A DNA stretch of 64,000 nt, taken from assembly GCA_022711765.1 (NCBI GenBank), contig JAKLEB010000003.1, forward strand, positions 124,001-188,000. The letters are read 5' to 3'. This document shows positions 17,684 through 25,944 of this stretch, one piece after another. A program made the translations under genes and the position numbers. A model generated the notes under the pieces. That model did no database searches, was not told the origin of the DNA, and saw only the letters and a program-made list of their open reading frames with translations. The DNA comes from Candidatus Krumholzibacteriota bacterium (lineage in GTDB: Bacteria > Krumholzibacteriota > Krumholzibacteriia > LZORAL124-64-63). How positions within the stretch are numbered: the first letter of the stretch is position 1; the number at the start of each line of letters is the position of its first letter.

Positions 17684-18081
17684 ACCACCCCCAATCTCCA
17701 AAGAAGGAGGGCAGAATGCCGGATACGGATCGACTTGTAAACGATATCGCCGAAGATTCTGCAGAAAGTCACACGAGTCGATCGAGCATCGACGCGGCGG
17801 TGTTGCAATTCAGGCTAATCGGCCGACGACATGAAGCGGGGGGCACCTCTCGCGGTCGTGTGCATTTCGGGTGTGAAGGCCGGTCGAAAAGTGCGGCGGG
17901 TAGCGGTCGAGAAGTGCGGCACCTGCATTCGGCGCTGATGCTACCGGCGGGAGCCCGCTAGCCGCGTCGGCGACCATTGGCTGGCGTGATCACCGGGGGC
18001 GGAGTCCACCTTAAATCGCCCGCCTAACTGTCCAAGGAATGGGGGCCACTTCTGCCGCCAAAGGCTCCCCAGACCCCGAAG
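17684..18081. other. Intergenic region with IS-end-like repeats
   Basis: About 400 bases between the AAA+ gene and the recombinase-associated fragment. It holds the direct repeats at 17881-17920. An 81-codon frame at 17716-17961 follows a good AAGGAGG site, but it spans the repeats and has no family signature. The remainder looks like decayed mobile DNA. Confidence 0.5.
17881..17920. repeat. Two 17-bp direct repeats, IS-terminus-like
   Basis: CGGTCGAAAAGTGCGGC (17881-17897) and CGGTCGAGAAGTGCGGC (17904-17920) differ at one base and lie 23 bp apart. The GGTCGAAAAGTG core resembles the multiple subterminal repeats of IS21-family ends. No transposase gene remains beside them, so this is probably an orphan end. 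Confidence 0.5.
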
Positions 18082-18402
18082 GTGGTCGAGCTTCTCAGGA
18101 CGGCCCAGGAGTGGCGGCGGCAGCTCAACGCCGGTGAAGTCGAAAACCAAGCCGCCATCGCCCGCAGAGAAGGGATCACGCGCGCCCGGGTGACCCAGAT
18201 CATGGCACTCATTCGCCTTGCCCCCGAGATCCAGAACCACGTCCTGTCCCTGCCCGCAACGGCCCACCGATCGGTGTTCACAGAGCGGGCTTTGAGGCCG
18301 ATCGCCCAGTTGGACTGCAGCTCAGACCAAAGGACGCGTTTCGACTCCTTGTGCCGTCAGGCAAATGACCCCCGCCACAATCGTGCCGGCTTCGCATCAT
18401 GA
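18082..18402 (+). CDS. Recombinase-cassette-associated HTH protein (orphan, possibly 5'-truncated)
   Basis: 106 residues from GTG 18082. VVELLRTAQEWRRQLNAGEV, QAAIARREGITRARVTQIMALIRLAPEIQ and SVFTERALRPIAQL match the short HTH proteins that commonly follow a serine recombinase and DUF2924 gene in Planctomycetes-like and other genomes. The upstream frame stays open to 18028 and codes for a proline-rich stretch (LLPPKAPQTPK) like the family's N-terminus, but no ATG is present, so the start is probably lost. No recombinase is found next to it. It is convergent with the DUF499 gene, 13 bp away, and probably marks the edge of an integration event. Confidence 0.55.
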   Translation: MVELLRTAQEWRRQLNAGEVENQAAIARREGITRARVTQIMALIRLAPEIQNHVLSLPATAHRSVFTERALRPIAQLDCSSDQRTRFDSLCRQANDPRHNRAGFAS

Positions 18403-18415
18403 CTGCCGAAGCCTA

Positions 18416-21196
18416 TCAGCCCTCATCATCCTTGATGGTCTCGACGTCCTCCGACATTCCCAACTCCCTAAGGGAGACCCGCACTTCCTCGATCTTGGCT
18501 CTTGAGACGCCGCCGGCGGGCTTAACCTGCACCCCGAGAGTCAACGTAAGCCCACTGGCCGCCGCGAAAGGAGCGAGGACCTTGGTATAGAAGTTCATCC
18601 ACTTCTGCGGCGTCAGGTTGCCACTCCAACGGAAACCGGCCGCCACGTCGGGCGTACCTTCGTCCTTAGGGTCTCTAGGAGAATGAACTGTAGAGGCACC
18701 ATCAGACGGCTTACCAGCCGGATCGGAAGGGGCAGTCGGTGTAGTCGGACTCGGCAAGCCCGCCTGACCCGCCTTTTGGCGAACCTCGTAAGCGTCTGCA
18801 TGTTCCTTCGTGATGATAAACACATCGTCCGCGAGTTCAAGTTCACTCTCCAGCATCGCTTTCCGGAATAGGAATGGGTCGTATGATCCGCTCTGATCCC
18901 TGACTACGTACGCCAGCATTCCGGCCTCGACTCCACGGGAGATTGTATGCTTCACCGCATCCGGGTTCACGAGCCGGGGAAACCGCGGTGATGCGAAGAA
19001 CGCATCGCGAACAGCCTTGGTACTCCATTCGGGCAGCGCAGGGGGCCAATTGCGGACGAGGAAGTTCGGACTGACACCGTCGACGACGAGGTCCTCCTGC
19101 TTCAAACGGCCGAGGATGAGCGCGACCAACGAGTCCGCGGCGCTGGAGTGGACGAGGCCGAGATCGATTTTACGCAGGGCGTTCTTCTCGTCGAGGAGAA
19201 AGACGTTCTTATAAGTTCGCCAGACCGATTCCCGGAGGTCGCGTTTGGCCCGCTTCAGATTCTCTTCGAGCTGGTGGTGCTGCGACTCGTCGATGCGCAG
19301 CGTCTCCGTGTCGGCGTCGATGTCCTCCCAGGCGAGTACCTTCCTAGCCTCCTCGGAGAGCAAGGTGCCGTCCTCGGCCACGCACCAGATGAGCGCACTC
19401 TTGTAGGTCCTCGACGATGAGCCGTGCTCCTTTGCCATCGTCTCCATTAGCCGCGCCGTGGCCGTTTCTCCGGCCTCGTTCTCGGGGGCGAGAACGACGA
19501 GCGTGAGGGCTGCGCGGTCGGGCACCTGGTTCGTGCGCTCCGGGAAGAGGACACGTTCAACGCCCTTGCCAGCCCCGAACACCCTTTCGATCTCGGCGCG
19601 TACCCGATCGCGGATCGCGTTCGCTGGAACGCTCGCCCGCCGGTCGGCAAGGAGTTTGTTAAGGTTCGGCTGAAAGCTGAAGCGGAAGCGGTTCTTCTCG
19701 GCCGAAAGGAAGTAGCAGCTGTCGGACAGAGCCTCAAGACTCTGCTCGACGTTGCCAACGTCGAGGTCGGGCTCGGCCACGGCGAGGCGAACTTCCGGCA
19801 GCGTCGCCTCGCCCCGATGCTGGCCGCCATTGGATTCGAAGAAAATCGTGGTTGCCACCTTCCGATGGAGGCGCGCCTTCTTGACCTCGGCCGTCGCCTC
19901 CTTATCCAACCGCACCGCATGCGCGTGCTCCTTGCCCGCGATGTCGGTGGTCACCGCGCCCTCGAGACGCGACTCGCCGAGTTGCTCGAAAACCGCAGCG
20001 CGGAACGTCGAATCGGCGAGGGGCGCCGTACCAAGGGTAATCAGTGGGTCCTTGTGCGCGCCCTTGAAGCCCTCGACGTATGCGTGGGAGACCCACAGGG
20101 CCAGGAGGCGCAGGACGCCGCGGGTCTGCTGGAAGCGCGGGAGTGCCTGCCATTTCCGCTCGAACACCGAGAGGACCGACGGGTGGAAGGGGTAGCTTGA
20201 CTCGAGTGCCTCACGCGCGTTGTCGACGGGGAACCAGCTCGGGAGCTGGTGGCGGTGCGATTCCATCCACTCTGCGTACTCGGTGACAGTCTTCGAAGCG
20301 TCAACCGGCAGGCCGTGCCACTCGAAGAGACGTCGGCGGATGATCTCGGAGGTCTCGGCCTCGGCCGACATGATCACGGCCTTGCCGAGACGATCGAGGA
20401 GCTTCTTCAGGCGCTCGTAGTCGGACTGGTCCTCGGCCGTCATCTCCAGCTCAGACGCGGGGATTGAGACGGCGAGCACCACGTTGTCCCGCGACCGCGA
20501 GACCTCGGATAGGTTGTGGAGGAAACTATAGAGCTGGCTCGCGAGCCCGCTCTTACGGCTGCGGCTGACGTAGTTCATCAGCTCGTCGAGCAGGATAAGC
20601 ACGGGGCGATCGGCGGGAAGGATCCGCGAGACGACGTCGCCTCCGGGCGCCGTGAGCGTCTTCTCGTGCTCGGCGACGATGCCCAGGCCGTCGGCGCCGA
20701 GGAGTTGCCAGGCAATCTCGCCCCAGGGGGTCTTGCGGATGGGCGTGCCATCGGCGCCGCCGCGGCCGGAGATCGAGTCAAACTCTGTACCAACAAATAC
20801 CGCCGTGGCAGCGCGCGGAATTTCAGCCACACCGGCCTTATCGAGGAGGGAGCTCACTCCCTTCCACTCCGCAGTCTCCGGGTGGCCCTGTGCGAGGTGG
20901 TAGAGTAGCGTCAGCGCGTGCGTCTTGCCGCCGCCAAACTGCGTGGTCATGTTGAAGACCGCGGAGGTCTCGACCTTCACCCCTGAGAGCCGCCGGATCA
21001 CCTCGGCAGCGAGGCCCAAGAGGTTCTTTGTCAGGTAGGTTCGCTCGAAGAAGTCGGCGGGGTTCTGGTAGACGGCAGGTGCCCGCCCGTCGCGCACCTG
21101 GTCGAGGTGGACGGCGAACTCAGACGCATCGAGCGGTCGACCCTCGCGGAGGTCCTCGCGCGGTGTGATGACCTTGTACCAGGGCTTCAGAGCCAT
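18416..21196 (-). CDS. DUF499 family ATPase of a predicted modification-based defence system
   Basis: 926 residues from ATG 21196, with AAGGAGAA eight nt upstream. AAA-type NTPase: Walker A TTQFGGGKTHAL at 84-95 and Walker B VLILLDELMNYVS at 199-211, followed by SIPASELE. An internal YKNVFLLDEKNALRKIDLGL segment and a ~130-residue variable tail complete it. DUF499 ATPases are recurrently encoded next to DUF1156 methylases and SNF2 helicases in defence islands. Here it is the last gene of that operon, 18 nt after the methylase stop. Likely cytoplasmic; it may couple ATP hydrolysis to target control or restriction. No nuclease motif is visible. Confidence 0.85.
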   Translation of the reverse strand: MALKPWYKVITPREDLREGRPLDASEFAVHLDQVRDGRAPAVYQNPADFFERTYLTKNLLGLAAEVIRRLSGVKVETSAVFNMTTQFGGGKTHALTLLYHLAQGHPETAEWKGVSSLLDKAGVAEIPRAATAVFVGTEFDSISGRGGADGTPIRKTPWGEIAWQLLGADGLGIVAEHEKTLTAPGGDVVSRILPADRPVLILLDELMNYVSRSRKSGLASQLYSFLHNLSEVSRSRDNVVLAVSIPASELEMTAEDQSDYERLKKLLDRLGKAVIMSAEAETSEIIRRRLFEWHGLPVDASKTVTEYAEWMESHRHQLPSWFPVDNAREALESSYPFHPSVLSVFERKWQALPRFQQTRGVLRLLALWVSHAYVEGFKGAHKDPLITLGTAPLADSTFRAAVFEQLGESRLEGAVTTDIAGKEHAHAVRLDKEATAEVKKARLHRKVATTIFFESNGGQHRGEATLPEVRLAVAEPDLDVGNVEQSLEALSDSCYFLSAEKNRFRFSFQPNLNKLLADRRASVPANAIRDRVRAEIERVFGAGKGVERVLFPERTNQVPDRAALTLVVLAPENEAGETATARLMETMAKEHGSSSRTYKSALIWCVAEDGTLLSEEARKVLAWEDIDADTETLRIDESQHHQLEENLKRAKRDLRESVWRTYKNVFLLDEKNALRKIDLGLVHSSAADSLVALILGRLKQEDLVVDGVSPNFLVRNWPPALPEWSTKAVRDAFFASPRFPRLVNPDAVKHTISRGVEAGMLAYVVRDQSGSYDPFLFRKAMLESELELADDVFIITKEHADAYEVRQKAGQAGLPSPTTPTAPSDPAGKPSDGASTVHSPRDPKDEGTPDVAAGFRWSGNLTPQKWMNFYTKVLAPFAAASGLTLTLGVQVKPAGGVSRAKIEEVRVSLRELGMSEDVETIKDDEG

Positions 21197-21214
21197 GTCG
21201 GGTTCTCCTTGTGG

Positions 21215-24172
21215 TTATCCAAGGCCCAGTCCCTTCTTGCGGGCGAGCACGCCGTCCACCCAACGCTTCTCGTCGGTCCCACTCGGATAGAGCGCCGAAA
21301 GCGACTGCGCGAGCTTCCAGAACGTAGCGGCACGGCCGACACCCTCCTCGACGAGGAAGCGCTTAAGCGCCTCGCCGCGGCCAGCGGCAAACAGAACCAT
21401 CGCCTGGTGGACGCGGTCGAGCGTTGTCTCCCCGAGCGGCGGAAGGCCGACGTCGCCCCAGCCCGCGTCCTTCTCTGCCGCCTCCAGCTCCTCGAACAGC
21501 GTGAGCTGCTTCACCTGCTTGGCGCGGCGCGCCGGCGTCCGCTGGGCCTGGTCCTTGCCGAAGAGGTGCCGGGCCCGCTCGGCCACCGAGAAGAGGCGCG
21601 CCTGGTCGCCCTTGATCTCGACGACGCGCCCCAGGTCCTCGAGGTGGGCGCCGAGACCTTGAGCGATCTTGCGTGCGGCATCAAACTCCAGGGAGAATCC
21701 GGCGCCAGATTTGGCCTTGCCGGTGCTCTCATCCTCGTCGTCCTCGCCGGCGGACTCGCCCACGTCATCGTCGCTTGCGCTGGCCGCACCGTTGCTGTTC
21801 GCGCTCGTGGATAGAGTCCAGAGCCACATGGCGGTCAGGCGCGCGTCCTCCTCAAGATCTGTGGCGTCTGCGTCTTGGAATATCATCAAGAGTGCCTCGC
21901 GAGCAACCGCAGCCCAGACCTGCTCTAGGTACTCCCGAAGTTCGACCTTCTCCCCCGAGGCCTTTTCGACGCGAGAGTAGCGGGAAAAGATCTCGAGCGC
22001 CGGGCCAATACAGGCAAAGATCGCATCGGCGCCGACGACCCCCTCCCTAGCGAGCCGCGGCATCCAGCCATGGATTCGCTCGGGCAGTTCTCCCAACACG
22101 GTCCGCCAATCGCCTATGACGTTCTCGTATAGCGAGCCATCTGGGTTCTCGCGGGGTCGGCAAACGAGGTGTACGGAGGAAGCAAGAGCGGCGGAATTCA
22201 TGGCCCGCAAACGAGAACCCATTTCAGTGTCGATTGGCCAGGAAGCTGTCATGGTCCATCCAGCGTTAACCATGGCCTGGAGCTGAGCTTCCCAGCCGCC
22301 AGTGGACTTATGGGCAAAGACAACGAGCCCAATACCAGAAGGCGCGAGTACCCGCCGACCTTCCGCCATTGCTCGCTGCATCGTAGCCTCGAATTTCCCC
22401 GCCGTCAGTCCCTTGACTTCATCAACAATGCACTCCTCCAACTTCGGCGTGGTCTCTTCGCCAAATAGACCCGGATGTAGATCGCCGAGCGTGCGCCGCA
22501 ACCATACAAAGAAAAAGTCAGAGAGATCTGAGTAAGGCACTGCGTCGTAGTACGGCGGATCAGTGACGAACGCGTGGGCTGCATCATCAGGTAGCGGGTG
22601 CGCCGTTGCAGAAGCCAGTTGCGTATGGCCGGGATACGCTGCGTAGCCAGCGCTACGTAGGGCGATCATTACGCACTCAAGATTATGCAACCAATCACCA
22701 ACGGAGTCACCAAACGGGTCTGCCTCCGCGAAATCCCACACCATCGGAATTGCTTGTCTAGTGAAGCCATGCTGCAACTTCGGTCCATGTGGATTCCAAG
22801 TGCATAGCGAGTTTGAGTGGTCAGCCTGTCGGTCCACCACGCAGGCAAGGCACGAGGCTACTGCTTCGGCTAATCCAGCGTCACACTCTTTTAGACACCG
22901 TTCATGCGCCTCACGAACCAGCCGAACAAACGTAACGAGCATCAGTGACTGACGAGGGGCGAATAGGTCACCAAATAGGTCCATTCCATAATTTCTTTGA
23001 GAGAACGCTCTCCCAGCGCCGCTTCCACCACCAAATGGCGTGGGCTCGTTTGGGACCAAACTGAATCGACCCTCATGCCTCGCTTCTCGCTGAGCCAATT
23101 CATGGACTGCTGCTTGAACCGATCCCCGGTCCCTCTCCTCCGGTAACCGAAAAAAACGCCCCTGCTGCCTCGGCCGGGTCGTCACCACGCATAGGAGCTT
23201 GGCGTCCGCCGCTCCACCACGGCGTGCCTTGAGTTGCGTTCGAACCGATGACACTGGTGTGGTGTAACCGCAGCACGGGCATGTCATTGCCCCCCGTCGT
23301 ACTGTTCCTTGGTTGGTCTCTGCGGGCTTCGGATTCTCAACTATTTCAACGTCGACTCCGCTGCCATTCTTCCGAGGCACGAGCCGCATACCAATTCCCC
23401 GCCCACGCTTCTTCGACAACCATAACGAACGCAGGAGTGGCACCTCGGCTCCACAACCCGGGCCCTCGCAGCGGATCGTTCTTGCCCAAAGGTACGCGAT
23501 CGGATTGGCGCCATCTTCGTCTTTTGGATAATAACGGCCGAGTTCCGCTTCCGCCTGATTCTTTACCCACCCGCCCCAGCGTAAGACCTCCTCCGCCAAC
23601 CGCCCGCCGTACTTCGGGATGTATTCCAACACAACCTTGTTGAGTAATAGCGCTACCGGATTGAGATCCGATGCGAAGGCGTCGCCCCCGATCCTCAGCG
23701 TCTCCAGCGGTATGGCTCCACCCCCCGCAAATGGATCAATGACCAGAGGTCTTGTCCCCGGCGCTCCGCCGAGCGATTCATGCGCCGCCTGGGTTAGGCG
23801 CCGCGCTACCTCGAGAAAGTCTTTGCTAGTAGCGTTGTCCCAGTCTGCGAATTCGGCGATAAAGGCGAGCAGCGCTGCTCGCACTTCTTCAGGCGTTGAC
23901 CAATCGCGCATCGCTCCCCCACGGCGATCGCGAAAGTCCCGCATCGCCGCAGCGGCTACTTCACGGAATCGATCTGGGCAAAGTTCATCAGCAGGGTCCG
24001 GCCAGAGTGCGGCGCAGAGCACGGCCCGGCAGGCCGCCAATGGCCGCCGGGCCCACCAAATGTGGAGCGTCGAGATGTGTCCATTCCGTATCGACTTTTC
24101 TCGCCGCGCATGCGAAGAGATCTCCCTTATCGGTAGATCCACCTCGATAAGTCGGTGGCAGTAATCACTCAT
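21215..24172 (-). CDS. DUF1156-containing adenine-type DNA methylase with Zn-ribbon
   Basis: 985 residues from ATG 24172, which follows GGAGGGG. The DUF1156 N-terminus (RLIEVDLPIREISSHARREKS, HISTLHIWWARRPLAACRAV) precedes the SAM-binding motif I (PLVIDPFAGGGAIPLETLRIG) and the N6-adenine catalytic motif IV DPPYYDAVPYSDLSDFF near residue 535. Between them are paired cysteines (CEGPGC and CPCCG), a Zn-ribbon. Expected to methylate adenine in host DNA so that the system spares self. It overlaps the TOPRIM gene by 8 bp and is followed 18 nt later by DUF499. Its middle part is visibly less GC-rich than the chromosome around it. A start at 24184 lacks a ribosome site. Confidence 0.88.
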   Translation of the reverse strand: MSDYCHRLIEVDLPIREISSHARREKSIRNGHISTLHIWWARRPLAACRAVLCAALWPDPADELCPDRFREVAAAAMRDFRDRRGGAMRDWSTPEEVRAALLAFIAEFADWDNATSKDFLEVARRLTQAAHESLGGAPGTRPLVIDPFAGGGAIPLETLRIGGDAFASDLNPVALLLNKVVLEYIPKYGGRLAEEVLRWGGWVKNQAEAELGRYYPKDEDGANPIAYLWARTIRCEGPGCGAEVPLLRSLWLSKKRGRGIGMRLVPRKNGSGVDVEIVENPKPAETNQGTVRRGAMTCPCCGYTTPVSSVRTQLKARRGGAADAKLLCVVTTRPRQQGRFFRLPEERDRGSVQAAVHELAQREARHEGRFSLVPNEPTPFGGGSGAGRAFSQRNYGMDLFGDLFAPRQSLMLVTFVRLVREAHERCLKECDAGLAEAVASCLACVVDRQADHSNSLCTWNPHGPKLQHGFTRQAIPMVWDFAEADPFGDSVGDWLHNLECVMIALRSAGYAAYPGHTQLASATAHPLPDDAAHAFVTDPPYYDAVPYSDLSDFFFVWLRRTLGDLHPGLFGEETTPKLEECIVDEVKGLTAGKFEATMQRAMAEGRRVLAPSGIGLVVFAHKSTGGWEAQLQAMVNAGWTMTASWPIDTEMGSRLRAMNSAALASSVHLVCRPRENPDGSLYENVIGDWRTVLGELPERIHGWMPRLAREGVVGADAIFACIGPALEIFSRYSRVEKASGEKVELREYLEQVWAAVAREALLMIFQDADATDLEEDARLTAMWLWTLSTSANSNGAASASDDDVGESAGEDDEDESTGKAKSGAGFSLEFDAARKIAQGLGAHLEDLGRVVEIKGDQARLFSVAERARHLFGKDQAQRTPARRAKQVKQLTLFEELEAAEKDAGWGDVGLPPLGETTLDRVHQAMVLFAAGRGEALKRFLVEEGVGRAATFWKLAQSLSALYPSGTDEKRWVDGVLARKKGLGLG

Positions 24173-24776
24173 CGACCCCTCCATCTGTATTGGCAAGGAG
24201 TCGTTGTAGGCACGCTAAAGTGCGGCGAAGACTGTCGCACCGCCCAGTTGCTACTTCGGGTCTCCAATGTCTCGAGGCGAACTCGATGATGCGTGAGGCA
24301 TATGCCCGGCCCGCAGCACGTCCACTTCCAGGGCGAGGAACCATATCATCCCGGATGGCCATCTTTCGTGAATGCCGCGCGAGATCGACCATGGTTCTCT
24401 TGGGGTCATCTAGCGCTTCCGGATCCACGGGGACCCTGGTGCGCGGGACACCGAGAAACAACGAAATATTCTCGCGATCCGCCAAAAGCCATGTTTCTAC
24501 TTCACGAACCGCAACACGAAAACACATTAATGGAGCAGGATTGGGAAGCCATTCGGCCGTCAGCGTTGGCGCACATTCTCCGTCACGGTCGAGATCAACG
24601 AGGACAAACCACGGGCTGAATCGGGCAGCATTGTTATACCCGCTAACCCGTTGCAGAAGAGCGGCTTTCCCGGCTTTACCGTATACGCCCCCGATTGTGG
24701 CTCCAAGGTGTTCGACGATCTGACGCACCACGGCTTCATCAGTAATTCCTTCCACTGCTATGTCGACACAGACCAT
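24165..24776 (-). CDS. TOPRIM-like protein (DUF4276-type) paired with an OLD-like ATPase
   Basis: 203 residues from ATG 24776. The N-terminal part reads VDIAVEGITDEAVVRQIVEHLG, then a glycine-rich GGVYGKAGKAAL loop and FVLVDLDRDGEC, then CFRVAVREVETWLLAD. The Glu in VEG and the DxD in VDLDRD are the acidic residues expected in TOPRIM/DUF4276-type nuclease-like domains. It begins four nt after the stop of the ATPase gene and overlaps the methylase start. The pair looks like a split OLD-type system (ATPase plus TOPRIM), as in PARIS-like modules, but the family is not identical to AriB as far as I can tell. An alternative TTG start lies at 24794. Confidence 0.7.
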   Translation of the reverse strand: MVCVDIAVEGITDEAVVRQIVEHLGATIGGVYGKAGKAALLQRVSGYNNAARFSPWFVLVDLDRDGECAPTLTAEWLPNPAPLMCFRVAVREVETWLLADRENISLFLGVPRTRVPVDPEALDDPKRTMVDLARHSRKMAIRDDMVPRPGSGRAAGRAYASRIIEFASRHWRPEVATGRCDSLRRTLACLQRLLANTDGGVDE

Positions 24777-24780
24777 CAGG

Positions 24781-25944
24781 CTACCGATCCCCAAAAAGCA
24801 AGAGCTGCTCGGCCCGATCCGGACGCGTCTTCGGCATCACGGCTTCGCTCAGAGTGACGCCACCCTCAAGCAGCCTGGGGATATCCTCGAAATCGCTCGC
24901 TGTTCGCACTCGTGTACCTTCGCGATCCGGTAAAAATAGGAGGACCTCATTAAGACCAATCCCTTCATCTTGGATTAACTCTGAAGAGTGTGTGCTTAGG
25001 ATGATTTGCCTGCCGGATCTCCGAGCAAGCCGGGCGAACATTTGCGGCAGATATCGAACGACCTCGGAATGCAGGGAAAGCTCCGGTTCCTCCAGCAGAA
25101 GGGGGCCTCCTCCTTCCATCGCAGCCCAGAGAAGCCCCATAAGCCGCAAGGTTCCGTCCGAGAATTGCTCCTCTGTCTGCCAGGCCCCTTGGGGACGCCA
25201 GTGGTCGTACTTTCCCCGGAGATGTGGAGTGCCGCGCGGATCCCTCCACAGTTCAACCTGCGTGAGCTGCGGGACCGCTACCGACAGTGCTCCGACAACG
25301 CGACGCAACCGTGCACTTCGGGTCCTCTCTGGCGTTTTTGCGATCTGTTCGAGAAAGTCGCCGCCGAACGGATCTTGTACCCGCCCTACTGACCGATCAG
25401 GTTCCCTCACTAGTTGTGGTACGACGTGCAGGTAACGAACCGATGCAAAGAAGTGCCCAAGCTCTCGAAAGTCACGATTGACATTCACCTGTTCAAGATA
25501 CGTCTGAGTAAGACGCTCCGGATCTTTCTTATCCGCCTCATTCGGTCGATCGAGTACAATTCGATTCCCGCGCAAGACCCTTTCTCTCTTGACGACCGGA
25601 CGCCGACGATTGTCTTGGTTGAAGACAAGTTCGTACTGCCAGGATTGATCATCCGCAGTTTCCTTTACGGTCGCGTGGACCACTATATCGGAATACTGAC
25701 GAGCGGCCAGGCACCGAAGCACGCTTACACCCCCGCGACGGGTTACTGCTTCCTGAAAACCTCCTCCCGATGTGGCGAGATCGCGCAGAAAGCGAAAAAC
25801 ATCGAGGAAGTTCGATTTACCTGCTGCATTAGGTCCAACAAGAAAGCCTCGCTGCTGTAGATCGACCTTTGCCGCAGCGAAGTTCTTCCAGTTCTCGACA
25901 CGGATTGAGGCAAACCTCAGCGGCGTACTTTGCTTCTCTTTCAT
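24781..25944 (-). CDS. OLD/RecF-like AAA ATPase (AAA_21 type)
   Basis: 387 residues from ATG 25944. The ABC/SMC-like ATPase core is complete: Walker A GPNAAGKS at 37-44, a signature-like FSDGTLRL at 261-268, Walker B PLLLEEPELSLH at 281-292 and the switch STHSSEL at 317-323. It starts with the usual RVENWKNF strand. The ATG overlaps the helicase stop by four bases (ATGA), and the TOPRIM gene follows after four nt. In two-gene systems of this kind the ATPase senses phage or DNA state and controls a TOPRIM effector. GC content is lower than in the flanking helicase. Confidence 0.82.
   Translation of the reverse strand: MKEKQSTPLRFASIRVENWKNFAAAKVDLQQRGFLVGPNAAGKSNFLDVFRFLRDLATSGGGFQEAVTRRGGVSVLRCLAARQYSDIVVHATVKETADDQSWQYELVFNQDNRRRPVVKRERVLRGNRIVLDRPNEADKKDPERLTQTYLEQVNVNRDFRELGHFFASVRYLHVVPQLVREPDRSVGRVQDPFGGDFLEQIAKTPERTRSARLRRVVGALSVAVPQLTQVELWRDPRGTPHLRGKYDHWRPQGAWQTEEQFSDGTLRLMGLLWAAMEGGGPLLLEEPELSLHSEVVRYLPQMFARLARRSGRQIILSTHSSELIQDEGIGLNEVLLFLPDREGTRVRTASDFEDIPRLLEGGVTLSEAVMPKTRPDRAEQLLLFGDR

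Noticed and set aside
17716-17961. 81-codon plus-strand frame with AAGGAGG ribosome-site match
   Set aside because: No family signature; it runs across the IS-like direct repeats and its promoter would have to lie in the divergent AAA+ gene. Kept only as a remark.
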